From NCBI GenBank assembly GCA_019635585.1, contig JAHBZE010000001.1, forward strand, positions 1,550,001 through 1,614,000: 64,000 nucleotides of DNA. Reading direction: 5' to 3'. A model generated the notes under the pieces. It made no database searches. It was not told the origin of the DNA and saw only the letters and a program-made list of their open reading frames with translations. This document shows, piece by piece, positions 39,116 through 50,100 of the stretch. Within the stretch, counting starts at the first letter, position 1; each line of letters begins with the position of its first letter. A program made the position numbers and the translations under genes. The DNA comes from Xanthobacteraceae bacterium (GTDB lineage: Bacteria; Pseudomonadota; Alphaproteobacteria; Rhizobiales; Xanthobacteraceae).

Positions 39116-41653
39116 ATGCCGGAAGCGGCGAGAACCGGCGCATCGCTCACCCGGGCGAGACGAATCTATCGAAGCGCAGCCATGACCGGCCCGGCGCTCG
39201 TAATTCTTTTTGGCGCAACGCCCGCGCAAGCCGAGCCGACACTTGTTGAACGGCTGCTCGCCTTCGGGCGCGCATTGACGCGGCAGGAAGTAACCTCGCT
39301 CACGATCACGCTCGGCGTGCTCCTGTTCGCGGTCGTGACCGCGATCGCACTCCTGCGCGCGCGCACGATGGTGGCCGCCGAGCGCACCGAGGCCAAGCGC
39401 GAAATCGCGCGGCTGCGCGCGGAAGCCGACCGGATGACCGCGCTGCTCCTTTCCGAGCCGCAGGTCGTCGTGATCTGGCGGAGCCTGAACGCCGAACCCG
39501 CGGTGCTCGGCGATGTCGCGACGATCAGCGGGCTCGAGTCCTCGCGCCGTATTCTCGCCTTCGGCTCCTGGCTCGGCGCGGAAGCGGCAGCGGCGATAGA
39601 ATCCGCGGTCGATGCGCTGCGTACCCGCGGCAAGGCATTCGGCTTTTCGATCCTGACGCCGCGCGGGAAACATATCGAAGCCGAAGGACGTCCGGTCGGC
39701 GGCGTTGCGGTACTGCGGTTGCGCGACGTCACCGGCGCCAAACGCGACCACGCGGCGATCGCGGCGAAGCACAGGCAGTTGGAAGACGAGATCGAACTCG
39801 TCCGCAATCTGCTGGAACTGATGCCGGCGCCGGTCTGGATCCGGAACGCCGAAGGCAAACTCGTATTCGCAAACCGCGCTTTCGCCGCGGCGGTGGACGT
39901 TTCCGACCCCGACGAGGCGACTTCGCGCGATCTCGAACTGCTCGATCAGCCGGTACGCGCCGAGGTCGCGCGCGGCCGCGAACAAAGCGGCGTCTTCCAT
40001 CGCCGTGTCCCCGCCGTCGTCGCCGGCAAGCGGCGCACGCTCGAAGTATTCGAGGCCGGATCGAAGCGGGGAGCTGCCGGAATCGCGCTCGACATGACCG
40101 AAGCGGAGATCGCGCATAACGAAATCGCACGGGTCAACGAAGCGCATCGCCGCACGCTCGACCAGATGCCGACCGCGGTCGCGATCTTCAACGCGGAGCG
40201 GCGCCTGATTTTTTACAACACGGCCTACCTCTCGCTATTCCGGCTCGATGCCGCGTTCCTCGATCAGCAGCCCGACGACTCGATGGTGCTCGACCGTCTG
40301 CGCGCGCAGCGCTGCCTGCCGGAAGCATTCGATTTTCCGGAGCAGGAAGTCGATCCGCGCAGGGCCGCCGACTTCAAGCACTTCAAGACCAAGCTGCACG
40401 AAGCCTATTCGTCGGTCGATCCGAAGCACATGATGTGGCATCTCGCCGATGGCCGTTCGCTGCGCGTGACCGCGAGTCCGAACGCGCAAGGCGGCGTCAC
40501 CTATCTGTTCGACGACGTTTCGGAAGGCTATGCGCTTGCAAGCCGTTTCAGTTCGCTCGAAACCACGCAAGGCGAAACGCTGGACGCGCTCACTGAGGCG
40601 GTCGCGGTGTTCGCGGGCGACGGGCGGCTGCAGCTGCATAACAGCGCGTTCCAAAAACTCTGGCGCTTTTCCGACATCGATCTCGCCGACAAGCCGCCGG
40701 TCGGCGAAATTCGGCGCATGTGCCGCGCGATCGAACCCGGCAGCAATGACGTCTGGAGCGAAATCGAGCGGGCGATTACTACCACGAGCGAGCGGCGCGG
40801 CTTCTCGAAGCCGCTCGAGCTTTCGAGCGGCACGACGCTCGACGCCGCGATCGTACCGCTGCCCGATGGCGGACATCTCGTTACTTTCCGCGACGTGACC
40901 GACACCGTCCGCGCCGAGCGCATCCTGCGCGAGCGCAACGCCGCGCTGATCGCCGCCGACGCGATCCGAGATACCGTGATCCGCTACATTTCGCACGACC
41001 TGCGCTCGCCCCTAAACAACATCAGCGGCTACACGCAGTTTCTGGAAACGCCCGAAGCCGGGCCGCTCAACGGCAAGCAGCGCGAATATCTCGGCCACAT
41101 CTCGTCGTCGAGCGCGGAATTGCTCGCGATCATCGACGGGTTGCAACTCGCGATTCTCGATGCTGGCGGCAACAACGCGCCGACATCACAGGTCGAAATC
41201 CGGAAGCTGCTCGACGCGATCTCCGAGGACGCGAAAAGCCGCCTTGCCGAAAAGCAGCTTTCGCTCGTGGTCGATGTGCCCGCGGGCATCGGCTCCTTCG
41301 CCGCCGACGAAGAGCGCGTGCGGCAGGTGCTGCAAAATCTCGTCGCCAATGCCGCGACGCACTCGCCGCGCGGCGAAACCATCGGTCTTTCGGTCGAGCG
41401 CCGGCAGGAGGCGATCCTGTTCCATGTCTCGGACCACGGTCCCGGCATCCCGCGCGATGTGCAGGAGCGGCTGTTTCAGAATCTGGAAACCCTACCGATC
41501 GATTCCACCCACCGCGGCGCGGGGCTCGGGCTTTCGCTGGTACGCTCGGCGATGAAGCTGCAGGGCGGCGACGTGATGATCGACTCCGAGCCGAACCGGG
41601 GTACAGTCGTGACCTGTATCTTCCCGTTGACGCCGCCGGAAACAAAGAAATAG
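39116..41653 (+). CDS. PAS-domain sensor histidine kinase, DivL-like
   Basis: 846 residues from ATG 39116. Hydrophobic N-terminus (possible signal sequence ending PAQA), one membrane helix (about residues 60-81), several PAS-like regions (for example LLELMPAPVWIRNAEGKLVFANRAFA and TLDQMPTAVAIFNAERRLIFYNTAYLSLF), then HisKA with His627 in YISHDLRSPLNNISGY and an HATPase (QVLQNLVANAATHS, VSDHGPGIP, GAGLGLSLVRS). Architecture and position next to tsaE match DivL, the CtrA-pathway kinase, which in Caulobacter has Tyr instead of this His. ATG 39074 is an alternative start, but a 7-bp TTCG hairpin (39075-39092) covers it. DivL identity is inferred. Confidence 0.85.
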   Translation: MPEAARTGASLTRARRIYRSAAMTGPALVILFGATPAQAEPTLVERLLAFGRALTRQEVTSLTITLGVLLFAVVTAIALLRARTMVAAERTEAKREIARLRAEADRMTALLLSEPQVVVIWRSLNAEPAVLGDVATISGLESSRRILAFGSWLGAEAAAAIESAVDALRTRGKAFGFSILTPRGKHIEAEGRPVGGVAVLRLRDVTGAKRDHAAIAAKHRQLEDEIELVRNLLELMPAPVWIRNAEGKLVFANRAFAAAVDVSDPDEATSRDLELLDQPVRAEVARGREQSGVFHRRVPAVVAGKRRTLEVFEAGSKRGAAGIALDMTEAEIAHNEIARVNEAHRRTLDQMPTAVAIFNAERRLIFYNTAYLSLFRLDAAFLDQQPDDSMVLDRLRAQRCLPEAFDFPEQEVDPRRAADFKHFKTKLHEAYSSVDPKHMMWHLADGRSLRVTASPNAQGGVTYLFDDVSEGYALASRFSSLETTQGETLDALTEAVAVFAGDGRLQLHNSAFQKLWRFSDIDLADKPPVGEIRRMCRAIEPGSNDVWSEIERAITTTSERRGFSKPLELSSGTTLDAAIVPLPDGGHLVTFRDVTDTVRAERILRERNAALIAADAIRDTVIRYISHDLRSPLNNISGYTQFLETPEAGPLNGKQREYLGHISSSSAELLAIIDGLQLAILDAGGNNAPTSQVEIRKLLDAISEDAKSRLAEKQLSLVVDVPAGIGSFAADEERVRQVLQNLVANAATHSPRGETIGLSVERRQEAILFHVSDHGPGIPRDVQERLFQNLETLPIDSTHRGAGLGLSLVRSAMKLQGGDVMIDSEPNRGTVVTCIFPLTPPETKK

Positions 41654-41669
41654 CGCGACACCGCCCGAG

Positions 41670-43376
41670 ATGAATGTGCCGCACAAAACCTGGGAGATCG
41701 TCATTCCCAGCGAGATCGCGACGCGCGAGCTGGCTCGCGATCTTGCCTTTGCGATTTCTCCGGGCGACGTGGTCGCGATCGGCGGCGAGCTCGGCGCGGG
41801 CAAGACCGCGCTCGCGCGGGGGATCATCCGGGCGCTCGCGGCGGACGAAAATCTCGAAGTGCCGAGCCCGACCTTCACCTTGATGCAGGTTTACGAGTTG
41901 CCGCGCTTCCCGGTCGTGCATGCCGACCTGTTTCGCGTGAACACGCTCGCCGAACTCGCCGAACTCGGCTGGGAGGAAGCCTCCGCGGGCGCGGCAGTCC
42001 TGGTCGAATGGCCGGAACGCGCCGGGCCATTGCTGCAGACCGAACGGCTCGAAATCCACATCGAGCTCATGCCCGAGGCTGGTCCTGAATATCGCCGCGT
42101 GCAGCTCACCGGCATCGGAACGTGGTCGGAGCGGCTCTCACGGCTTCGCGCAGAACGCGCGCTGCTCGACGCTTCCCGTTACGGAACCGCGCGCCGTGAA
42201 CATATTCAGGGTGACGCTTCGACCCGCAGCTACGAGCGGTTGCATTTCGCGGACGGCACCGCGATCCTGATGAAGGCGCCCGCAAGCAAGGACGGGCCGG
42301 CGATCCGGCAGGGCCGCACCTACGGCGAGATCGCGAAACTCGCGCAGAGCATTGAGCCTTTCGTCGCGCTGTCGCGGGGCTTGCGCGCGCGTGGATTTTC
42401 CGCGCCGGAGATTTTCGCGGCTGATCTCCACAACGGCTTGCTTCTGATCGAAGACCTCGGCACCGACGGTATCGTCGCCGGCAATCCGCCGGAGCCGATC
42501 GAGGAACGGTACGCGGCGGCGATCGACGTGCTGATCGCGCTGCATACGCAGGAACTGCCGCCTGCGTTGCCGATTGCACCGCGCGTCGAATATCAGATCC
42601 CACGCTACGATCTCGACACCTTCCTGATCGAAGCGGAATTGCTCATCGACTGGTACCTGCCCTACCGCAAGGCCGGGCCGGTGGACGCTACCGCGCGCGA
42701 AATCTTCCGTGCGCTTTGGCGCGAGGCCCTGCTTGAACCGCTAAGCCATTCGCTGACCTGGGTGCTGCGCGACTATCATTCGCCGAACCTTCTGTGGCTA
42801 GAGGAACGCGAAGGCGTGCAAAAAATCGGGCTGCTCGACTTCCAGGACGCGCTGATCGGGCCTGCCGCCTATGACGTCGCCTCACTCCTGATGGATGCGC
42901 GGGTGACCGTGAGCGACGATATGGAAGTGCGGCTCTTGTCGCGCTACGCAGTCGGCAGACTCAAGACCGATCCTTCGTTCGATCCGACGCGCTTCGCTGC
43001 GCAATACGTCATCATGGGCGCACAGCGCGCCACAAAAATCCTCGGCATCTTCGCGCGGCTCGAGCGGCGCGACAGCAAGCCGCAATATATCCGCCACATC
43101 CCGCGCGTATGGACCTATCTCATGCGCACGCTCGAGCATCCTGCGCTTTCCGCGATCAAGGGCTGGTACGCGGCGAACGTGCCGCCGCCCAGCGAAAGGA
43201 GAGTCAGTCCGGACGAACCCGAACTGCCGTTCGGGAGTAGCTCGGAGTCGCAGCCGGTTTCTCCCGAGGAGGTCGCACAGCTCGACCGGCTCGCGAACGA
43301 ACTTGCGAAAGATAGAAGCGCAGAAACGCCCGCCGCCGACCCTTCCACCGAAAGCGGCAAGACGGATTCCCATTGA
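41670..43376 (+). CDS. TsaE-AmgK fusion: t6A ATPase subunit plus sugar kinase
   Basis: 568 residues, two enzymes in one chain. Residues 1-~150: TsaE, the ATPase of the TsaBDE complex making t6A37 in tRNA, with P-loop GELGAGKT (39-46) and SPTFTLMQVYE. Residues ~165-510: aminoglycoside-phosphotransferase fold (GDASTRSYERL at ~181; catalytic LRDYHSPNLLW, Asp368; LLDFQDALIG, Asp390) of the AmgK type, which phosphorylates N-acetylmuramate/N-acetylglucosamine at C1. The tail is Ser/Glu/Pro-rich. murU follows with a 4-nt overlap (TTGA), supporting the AmgK call. Such fusions occur in other Alphaproteobacteria. Confidence 0.9.
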   Translation: MNVPHKTWEIVIPSEIATRELARDLAFAISPGDVVAIGGELGAGKTALARGIIRALAADENLEVPSPTFTLMQVYELPRFPVVHADLFRVNTLAELAELGWEEASAGAAVLVEWPERAGPLLQTERLEIHIELMPEAGPEYRRVQLTGIGTWSERLSRLRAERALLDASRYGTARREHIQGDASTRSYERLHFADGTAILMKAPASKDGPAIRQGRTYGEIAKLAQSIEPFVALSRGLRARGFSAPEIFAADLHNGLLLIEDLGTDGIVAGNPPEPIEERYAAAIDVLIALHTQELPPALPIAPRVEYQIPRYDLDTFLIEAELLIDWYLPYRKAGPVDATAREIFRALWREALLEPLSHSLTWVLRDYHSPNLLWLEEREGVQKIGLLDFQDALIGPAAYDVASLLMDARVTVSDDMEVRLLSRYAVGRLKTDPSFDPTRFAAQYVIMGAQRATKILGIFARLERRDSKPQYIRHIPRVWTYLMRTLEHPALSAIKGWYAANVPPPSERRVSPDEPELPFGSSSESQPVSPEEVAQLDRLANELAKDRSAETPAADPSTESGKTDSH

Positions 43377-44098
43377 GCGCGCGGCCGATCGATACCGCAA
43401 TGGTGCTTGCCGCCGGTTTCGGCAAGCGCATGTTGCCGCTTACCGAGAAGGTGCCAAAACCGATGGTGAAGGTCGATGGTATCTCGTTGATCGACCGTGT
43501 GCTCGACCGGCTTCGCGATGCAGGCGTGAAACGCGCGGTCGTGAACGTGCACTATCTGGGCGACGTGTTGGTGCGGCATCTTGCGAGCCGCATGTCGCCG
43601 ACAATCGAGATCTCCGATGAGCGCGACGCAATTCTCGACACCGGCGGTGGCGTCGTCCGCGCGCTGCCTTTGCTCGGAGACGCGCCTTTCTTTCTCGTCA
43701 ATTCCGACACGATCTGGATCGAGGGCGCCACGCCCAACCTGCCGCGGCTTGCGGCAGCCTTCGATGACGCGAAAATGGATGCGCTGCTTCTCCTCGCGCC
43801 CGCGGCAGGCGCGGTCGGCTATGGGGGACCCGGCGATTTCTCGATGAACCCGGAAGGGCTGCTGGCCAAGCGCGGCGAGCGCGAGGTCGCGCCCTTCGTC
43901 TATGCGGGAGCCGCGATCCTGCATCCGTGGCTGTTCCGCGATGCGCCGCGCGGCGCGTTTTCGCTGCTGCGCTCTTTCGAGAAGGCCGAAAGTAACGGCC
44001 GCCTGTTCGGACTCCGGCTGGACGGTATTTGGATGCATGTCGGCACCCCGGACGCGATCCGCGACGCGGAGGATGCCATTCGCAGGCGAGCCGAGTAA
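43373..44098 (+). CDS. murU: N-acetylmuramate-1-phosphate uridylyltransferase MurU
   Basis: Nucleotidyltransferase that makes UDP-MurNAc from MurNAc-1-phosphate in the AmgK-MurU cell-wall recycling route, bypassing MurA/MurB. 241 residues with MVLAAGFGKRMLPLTEKVPKPMVKVDGISLIDRVLDRL, DTGGGVVRALPLLG, NSDTIW and the C-terminal WMHVGTPDAIRDAEDAI. Starts at TTG 43373 overlapping the tsaE-amgK stop; ATG 43400 would cut the N-terminus short. The substrate follows from its AmgK partner; generic sugar-phosphate nucleotidyltransferase is the fallback. Confidence 0.87.
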   Translation: MSARPIDTAMVLAAGFGKRMLPLTEKVPKPMVKVDGISLIDRVLDRLRDAGVKRAVVNVHYLGDVLVRHLASRMSPTIEISDERDAILDTGGGVVRALPLLGDAPFFLVNSDTIWIEGATPNLPRLAAAFDDAKMDALLLLAPAAGAVGYGGPGDFSMNPEGLLAKRGEREVAPFVYAGAAILHPWLFRDAPRGAFSLLRSFEKAESNGRLFGLRLDGIWMHVGTPDAIRDAEDAIRRRAE

Positions 44099-44109
44099 TC
44101 TCGCGCTCG

Positions 44110-47100
44110 ATGAGTCCTCTCCCCCGCGTTTTCACGATTCCGCCGACTGCGCCGTTCTTGCCGACGCTCGCGCGCGGCATTCTCGACGGCAAGATCGTGC
44201 CGGGCTTCGCCCCACGCGGAAAACCGGAACTCCTGGCATCGGCCACGATCTATTTGCCGACGCGGCGTGCGGCGCGCGCGCTTGCCGAGGCGTTCTTGCA
44301 AGACTCGAAAACCGATGCGCTGCTCTTGCCCCGCATCGTGCCGCTCGGCGATGTCGATGAAGGGGCATTCGCCTTCGAGGCGGGCGATCTCGATCCGCTC
44401 GCGCCCGCGATCAGCGTCGGCGAGCGCAGGCTCGCGCTTGCGAAGCTTATCTCGGGATTTGCGCATAGCGCCGACCGGCCACTTCCCGAATCGCCCGCGA
44501 TTGCGATCGCGCTTGCCGACGAACTCGCACATCTGATCGACGACTTCATCACGGCGGACAAGGATTTTTCCGAAGCGCAGAACGCGGTCGAGGGCGAATA
44601 TGACGAATACTGGGAGCGCTCGCGGGAATTTTTGAAAATCGTCGACCAAGGCTGGAGCGGCTTTCTGGAAGAACGCGGCAAGATCGACGCCGCAGCGCGA
44701 CGCGACCAATTGCTCGCGCGCGAAACCGAGCGGCTTTCGAAATCGAATGCCGGTCCCGTGATCGCGGCGGGCTCGACCGGTACGCTGCCGAAGGTGGCCG
44801 CACTGATGCGCGTGATCGCCCGCCACGCACAAGGCGCGGTGGTGCTGCCGGGCCTCGACCAGTTACTCGAACGCGACGCCTTCGCGCTGATCGGCGAGGA
44901 AGCCGAGCCGATGCCGGGACATCCGCAGTTCGGCCTGAAGCGTCTGTTGCAGCGGATCGAGATTGAGCGCGATGCGGTGGAGCCGCTCGCCGCGGCCGAA
45001 AATCCAGCACGCGAGGAAATCCTTTCGCTCGCCTTCCGTCCACAGCCGAAGGCCGGCGACAGCGCGCGTCGGGTCGCACCGAGACATTCGCTGCGCGGCG
45101 TTACTCTTGTTGAGGCCGCCGACGCACGCGAGGAAGCGCTTGCCATTGCAATCTCGCTACGCGAGGCCCTGCAGCAGGAAAAGACCGCGGCGCTGGTAAC
45201 ACCGGACCGCGCGCTTGCGCGCCGCGTCTGCGCGGAGCTGACGCGCTGGAACATCGAGATCGACGATTCCGCGGGCCTGCCACTTGCCGACAGCGAGGCG
45301 GGCCGGCTCGCGCAGCTTGCCGCGAAAGCCGCGACGAATGACGCAGCACCGTCGGCGCTCCTCGCTTTTCTCACCCATCCCTTCATGCGACTGCTGTTTG
45401 CAGCCGAAGACGTCGCACTTCTCGAGATCGCCTGTCTGCGCGGGCTGCGGCCCGAAGGCGGAGCGGCCGGTATCCCCGCAGTACTTGGCGCCAAGCGCAA
45501 GGAACTTTTTCATCCCAGCGACCGCCGCAGTCTTTTCACGGAAAAAGAATGGGGCCGCGCGTCCGGCGTCGCCACGCGGCTTGCGAAACAGCTCGCGCCG
45601 CTCTCGGCGCTTTCGAAGGGCGAGCATCCATTTTCGAAACTTGCGGCGGCTCATCTCGCGGCGCTGCTGCCCGTTCTCGGCGAACTCGAAAGCGAGGGCT
45701 GCCTGGAGATCCTCGATGCAATCGAAGCGCTTTCGGAAGCAGGTGATGCCGCGCCGGAAATTTCACTCTCCGATTACGCCGAGGCGTTTCCTTCAACCAT
45801 CCGCGAATCGGTGTTGCGCCCCGCACGCGCCGAAAACACGCGGCTTCGTATTCTCGGTCCGCTCGAAGCGCGCATGATTTCGGCGGACCGGATCGTGCTC
45901 GGCGGTCTTTGCGAAGGCATCTGGCCACCGGAAACGCATACCGATTCCTGGCTCAACCGGCCTATGCGGAAACACCTAGGTCTCGATCTGCCAGAGCGAA
46001 GGATTGGCCTCTCCGCGCACGATTTCGTGCAAGCCGCTGGCGCGCGCGAACTTTTGCTCACGCGGGCGCGCAAGCAGAACGGCGTCGAAACCATCGCGTC
46101 TCGTTTCGTGCAGCGGCTATCTGCAGTCGCCGACCAAGACGACTGGGACGAGGCGAAGAAGAACGGCGAACAGTATCTTGGTTTCGCGCGCGGGCTGGAA
46201 GCGGCGGCACCGGAAGGCGCGGCAAGGCCGCCCGCGCCAAAGCCGCCGCTTGCTTCGCGGCCGCGCAGCTTCAGCATGAGCGATATGCGCGATCTCGCGC
46301 GAGACCCCTACTCCATCTATGCGCGGAAGATTCTGCGGCTTCAGAAACTCGAAGCCATTGACGAAGAGCCGGGGGTTGCGGACCGCGGCACGCTCTTGCA
46401 TGAGATTCTCTCGAAGTTCGCAGAGCGCCATCCCGCCGCGCTTCCTGCATCCGCGCTCGAAGATATGCTCGCAATCGGGCGTGAAGCTTTTGCTTCGATG
46501 CAAAGCCACCCGGCAGCTTTCGCCATCTGGTGGCCGCGTTTCATGCGTGCAGCAAAGTGGTTCGTCCAAGAAGAACGCAAGCGGCGTGGAGAGATTGCGC
46601 GCATTCATGCGGAAGTGAGCGGAAAGCTCGATCTCGATGCAGGTGGAACGCGTTTCACGCTGACCGCGCGCGCCGACCGGATTGAGAAGAGGAAAGACGG
46701 CAAGCTCTCGGTACTCGATTTCAAGACCGGAAGTCTCCCGACCTACAAAGCGGCGATCCTCGGTTTCGAGCCGCAACTGCTTTTAGAGGCCGCGATCGCA
46801 CGCAATGGCGGCTTCAAGGACATCGTACCCGGCGATCTGGCCGAAGTCGGCCCGATCAAGATTTCGGGCGGGCAGCCGCCGGGCGAATTCGCGCTGTTTG
46901 AACCTACGAACCACAAGGACTTCAAATCCGTCGCAGAGCCGCGCGGCATTGTCGGCGACGATCATCTCGACAAGGCCGCCGGTTACGCGCTTGCGGGCGC
47001 GACCCGGCTGCTCACGGAATACACCAAGCCGGAAACCGCCTATCCGTTCGCGCCGCGCGTGCAATGGCAGAAGGAATATAACGACTACGAACATCTCGCC

Positions 47101-47130
47101 CGCTTCAAGGAATGGTCGGAGGGCGAATGA
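44110..47130 (+). CDS. addB: Double-strand break repair protein AddB
   Basis: Partner of AddA in the AddAB helicase-nuclease, the alphaproteobacterial counterpart of RecBCD that resects broken ends for RecA. 1006 residues from ATG 44110 (MSPLPRVFTIPP). The N-terminal region is helicase-like but degenerate (TIYLPTRRAARALAEAFL); the C-terminus is a PD-(D/E)xK nuclease (LTARADRIEKRKDGKLSVLDFKTGSLP, then GFEPQLLLEAAI). I do not see the cysteine set that holds an iron-sulfur cluster in Bacillus AddB. Stop overlaps the addA start (ATGA). Confidence 0.94.
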   Translation: MSPLPRVFTIPPTAPFLPTLARGILDGKIVPGFAPRGKPELLASATIYLPTRRAARALAEAFLQDSKTDALLLPRIVPLGDVDEGAFAFEAGDLDPLAPAISVGERRLALAKLISGFAHSADRPLPESPAIAIALADELAHLIDDFITADKDFSEAQNAVEGEYDEYWERSREFLKIVDQGWSGFLEERGKIDAAARRDQLLARETERLSKSNAGPVIAAGSTGTLPKVAALMRVIARHAQGAVVLPGLDQLLERDAFALIGEEAEPMPGHPQFGLKRLLQRIEIERDAVEPLAAAENPAREEILSLAFRPQPKAGDSARRVAPRHSLRGVTLVEAADAREEALAIAISLREALQQEKTAALVTPDRALARRVCAELTRWNIEIDDSAGLPLADSEAGRLAQLAAKAATNDAAPSALLAFLTHPFMRLLFAAEDVALLEIACLRGLRPEGGAAGIPAVLGAKRKELFHPSDRRSLFTEKEWGRASGVATRLAKQLAPLSALSKGEHPFSKLAAAHLAALLPVLGELESEGCLEILDAIEALSEAGDAAPEISLSDYAEAFPSTIRESVLRPARAENTRLRILGPLEARMISADRIVLGGLCEGIWPPETHTDSWLNRPMRKHLGLDLPERRIGLSAHDFVQAAGARELLLTRARKQNGVETIASRFVQRLSAVADQDDWDEAKKNGEQYLGFARGLEAAAPEGAARPPAPKPPLASRPRSFSMSDMRDLARDPYSIYARKILRLQKLEAIDEEPGVADRGTLLHEILSKFAERHPAALPASALEDMLAIGREAFASMQSHPAAFAIWWPRFMRAAKWFVQEERKRRGEIARIHAEVSGKLDLDAGGTRFTLTARADRIEKRKDGKLSVLDFKTGSLPTYKAAILGFEPQLLLEAAIARNGGFKDIVPGDLAEVGPIKISGGQPPGEFALFEPTNHKDFKSVAEPRGIVGDDHLDKAAGYALAGATRLLTEYTKPETAYPFAPRVQWQKEYNDYEHLARFKEWSEGE

Positions 47131-50100
47131 ACGAGCGCACGCAATCGTCCCCCCAAGCGCAGGCTTCCGACCCGCGCAGTTCGGCCTGGGTTTCGGCAAA
47201 TGCAGGTTCGGGCAAGACCACAGTGCTCGTGCGCCGGGTGATCCGGCTTTTGCTCGACGGCGTGCCGCCGGGACGGATCTTGTGCCTCACCTATACGAAG
47301 GCGGCGGCCGCGCACATGGCGAACAAGGTGCTGGAGACGCTTTCGGCATGGGTGCGGCTCGACGACGACGCGCTCGACCAGGCGATCTCCGAAATCGAAC
47401 CCGGCAAGCCAGACGCCGCGCGGCGCGCGGCTGCACGGAGATTGTTTGCGGCCGCGCTCGAAACGCCTGGCGGCCTGAAAGTGCAGACGATCCACGCCTT
47501 CTGCGACCGCGTGTTGCACATGTTTCCGGTCGAGGCGGACGCGCCCGCGGGCTTCGACGTACTCGACGAATTGGGCGAGAGCGATCTCTTGGAGGCCGCA
47601 AGGTTAGACGTGCTGCTGGAAGCGGGACGCGAGCCGGCCTCCGCATTGGGCCGCGCGCTCGCGCATTGCATCGAAATCTCCGGCGACGACACGATCGAGA
47701 AAGTGATCGCGGAAGCGGTGCGCGAGCGAGGGCATCTGCATGCCTTCGACTACGATACGGCAAGAACCGCAATGCTCTCCGCGCTCGGGCTCGAAGCGGA
47801 CGACACCCACGAGACAATATCGAGCGCCATTTTGTCCGGCGGCACGCTGCCCGCCGCCGAGTGGCAGGCAACTGCACTGTCGCTGCAAGCCTTCGGCGGC
47901 AACGCCGCGAAAACCGGCGCGGCGCTGCTGCAAGTCGCGAGCGCGCAAGACGCCGAGCGGCTCGACGCCTATCTCAGTGTTTTCTTCACCGCGAAAGGCG
48001 AGCCAAAAGCGGACGGCAGCTTCGGCGCAAAGGGCGATCTCGAAAAGATCGCCGCCGTGCGTGACTGGCTTTTTGAGGAGCGCGAGCGTCTCGTGCCGCT
48101 CCTGCAAAAGCTTCGCGCCGCGACCGAATGCGACCGCTCCTGCGCGCTGCTCACCCTCGCGGCTTCCGTGTTTAGGCGCTACGAGACGCTCAAGCGCCAG
48201 CGTGGCGTGCTCGACTTTGCCGATCTCGTAAGTCGCACTGTCGAACTCCTGGAGCGCGAAAGCTCGGCCTGGGTACACTACAAGCTCGATGGCGGCATCG
48301 ATCATATTCTGGTCGATGAAGCGCAGGACACGAGCCCGGCGCAGTGGCGGATCGTTGCCAAGCTTGCGGAAGAATTTTTCGCGGGCAAAGGCGCGTCGGA
48401 GCGCAACCGCACGATCTTCGCGGTCGGCGACGAGAAGCAGTCGATCTTCAGTTTTCAGGGTGCCGACCCGCAGCGTTTTGCCGAAATGCGCAATCACTTC
48501 GCAGGCTTGATCGGCGCGACCGGCGCCACGCTCGAGCAGCCCCGGCTAAGGCTTTCCTACCGCTCGACCACGATCGTGCTCGGCGCGGTCGATAAAGTTT
48601 TCGAGAAGGAAGATGCGCGCAAGGGCTTGTCCGCGCAGGATACGCAAGGACCGCTGCACGAAGCGGTGCGCCGGAACGCTCCCGGCATGGTCGAAATCTG
48701 GAAGCCGGTGAAAGCCAGGAACGAAGCGGGCGAAGACGAAGGCTGGGACAAGCCGTTCGATACCGCGCGCGAGGCGTCCGCACCGGTGCAGCTCGCGCAG
48801 CAGATCGCGAAAGCCATTCGCCACTGGACGGGCGGCGGCCTTTCGATCGGAGACCGCAAGAACGGCGAGATGCCGCGCGCGGTGACGCCCGGCGACATCA
48901 TTATTCTGGTGCAGAGCCGGGGCGCGCTGTTCGATGCGATTCTGCGTACGCTCAAGAAGGAAAACATCCCGGTCGCGGGCGCGGACCGGCTGCGGCTCAC
49001 CGAGAACATCGCGGTGATGGACCTGATCGCGCTCGGCGACGCACTGTTGCTCTCGGAAGACGATCTCGCACTTGCCTGCGTGCTGAAGTCGCCGTTATTT
49101 CATTTCTCCGACGACGATCTGTTCGCGCTCTGTCACGGGCGCAGCGACACGCTCTGGCAAAGTCTCGCGGCCTCAAGCGAGCCGCGCTACGCGGATGCAG
49201 CGCACGTGCTTTCGCGCTGGCAGGAACTTGCCGCACATCTGCGGCCGTTCGATTTCTATTCGCGCGTGCTCGGGCGGGACGGCGGCAGGAAGAAAGTGAT
49301 CGCGCGGCTGGGCGCGGAAGCTGCCGACGCGCTCGACGAGTTTCTCGCAGCCGCCCTCTCCTACGAATCTTACGAGACGCCTTCGCTGCATGGCTTTTTG
49401 AGCTTCCTGCGGCGAGCGGACGCCGAGATCAAGCGCGACCTCGAGGCGGAGGGCAACGCGGTGCGCGTCATGACGGTTCATGGCGTCAAGGGCCTGGAGG
49501 CGCCGGTCGTAATCCTCGCCGATACGACCTCGCTGCCGCATGCGAGCAAGGATCCGAAAGTTGTGCCGGTCGCGCGTGACAATGCACCCGAAGGCTCCTT
49601 ACCCGCGCTGATCTGGGCCATGCGAAAAGAAGACAGTTCGGCGAAGCTGAACGGGGCGCGCGATAAAGCGCGCGATCTTCGCCTCCAGGAATATCGCAGA
49701 CTCCTTTATGTCGCGCTGACGCGCGCGGCTGACGCGCTCGTGGTCTGCGGCTATCTCAACAAAAAGCAGAACGAGCCAGAGGAAGGCTCATGGTACAACC
49801 TCGTGGATTCGGCGCTCGCAAAAGACACCGCGCAGATCACCGAACACGAAGTGGACTATAGCGCCGAAAAAATCCTCCGCTGGGGCACGCCCGCTTTCGA
49901 CACGGTCGCCGCTTCTGACGCGACACCGCCGCAAACCGCGCCCGAACTACCGGACTGGCTTCGCGCGGCATGGGTCCGCATCGGCGACGAACGTAAGCGA
50001 CTACGGCCTTCGCTCACGACGCGACGCGCGCACGCGAGTGAGGCGACGGAAGGCAAGGGCGGTCGGACGCGTGGCATTCTCCTGCACCGGCTTCTGCAAT

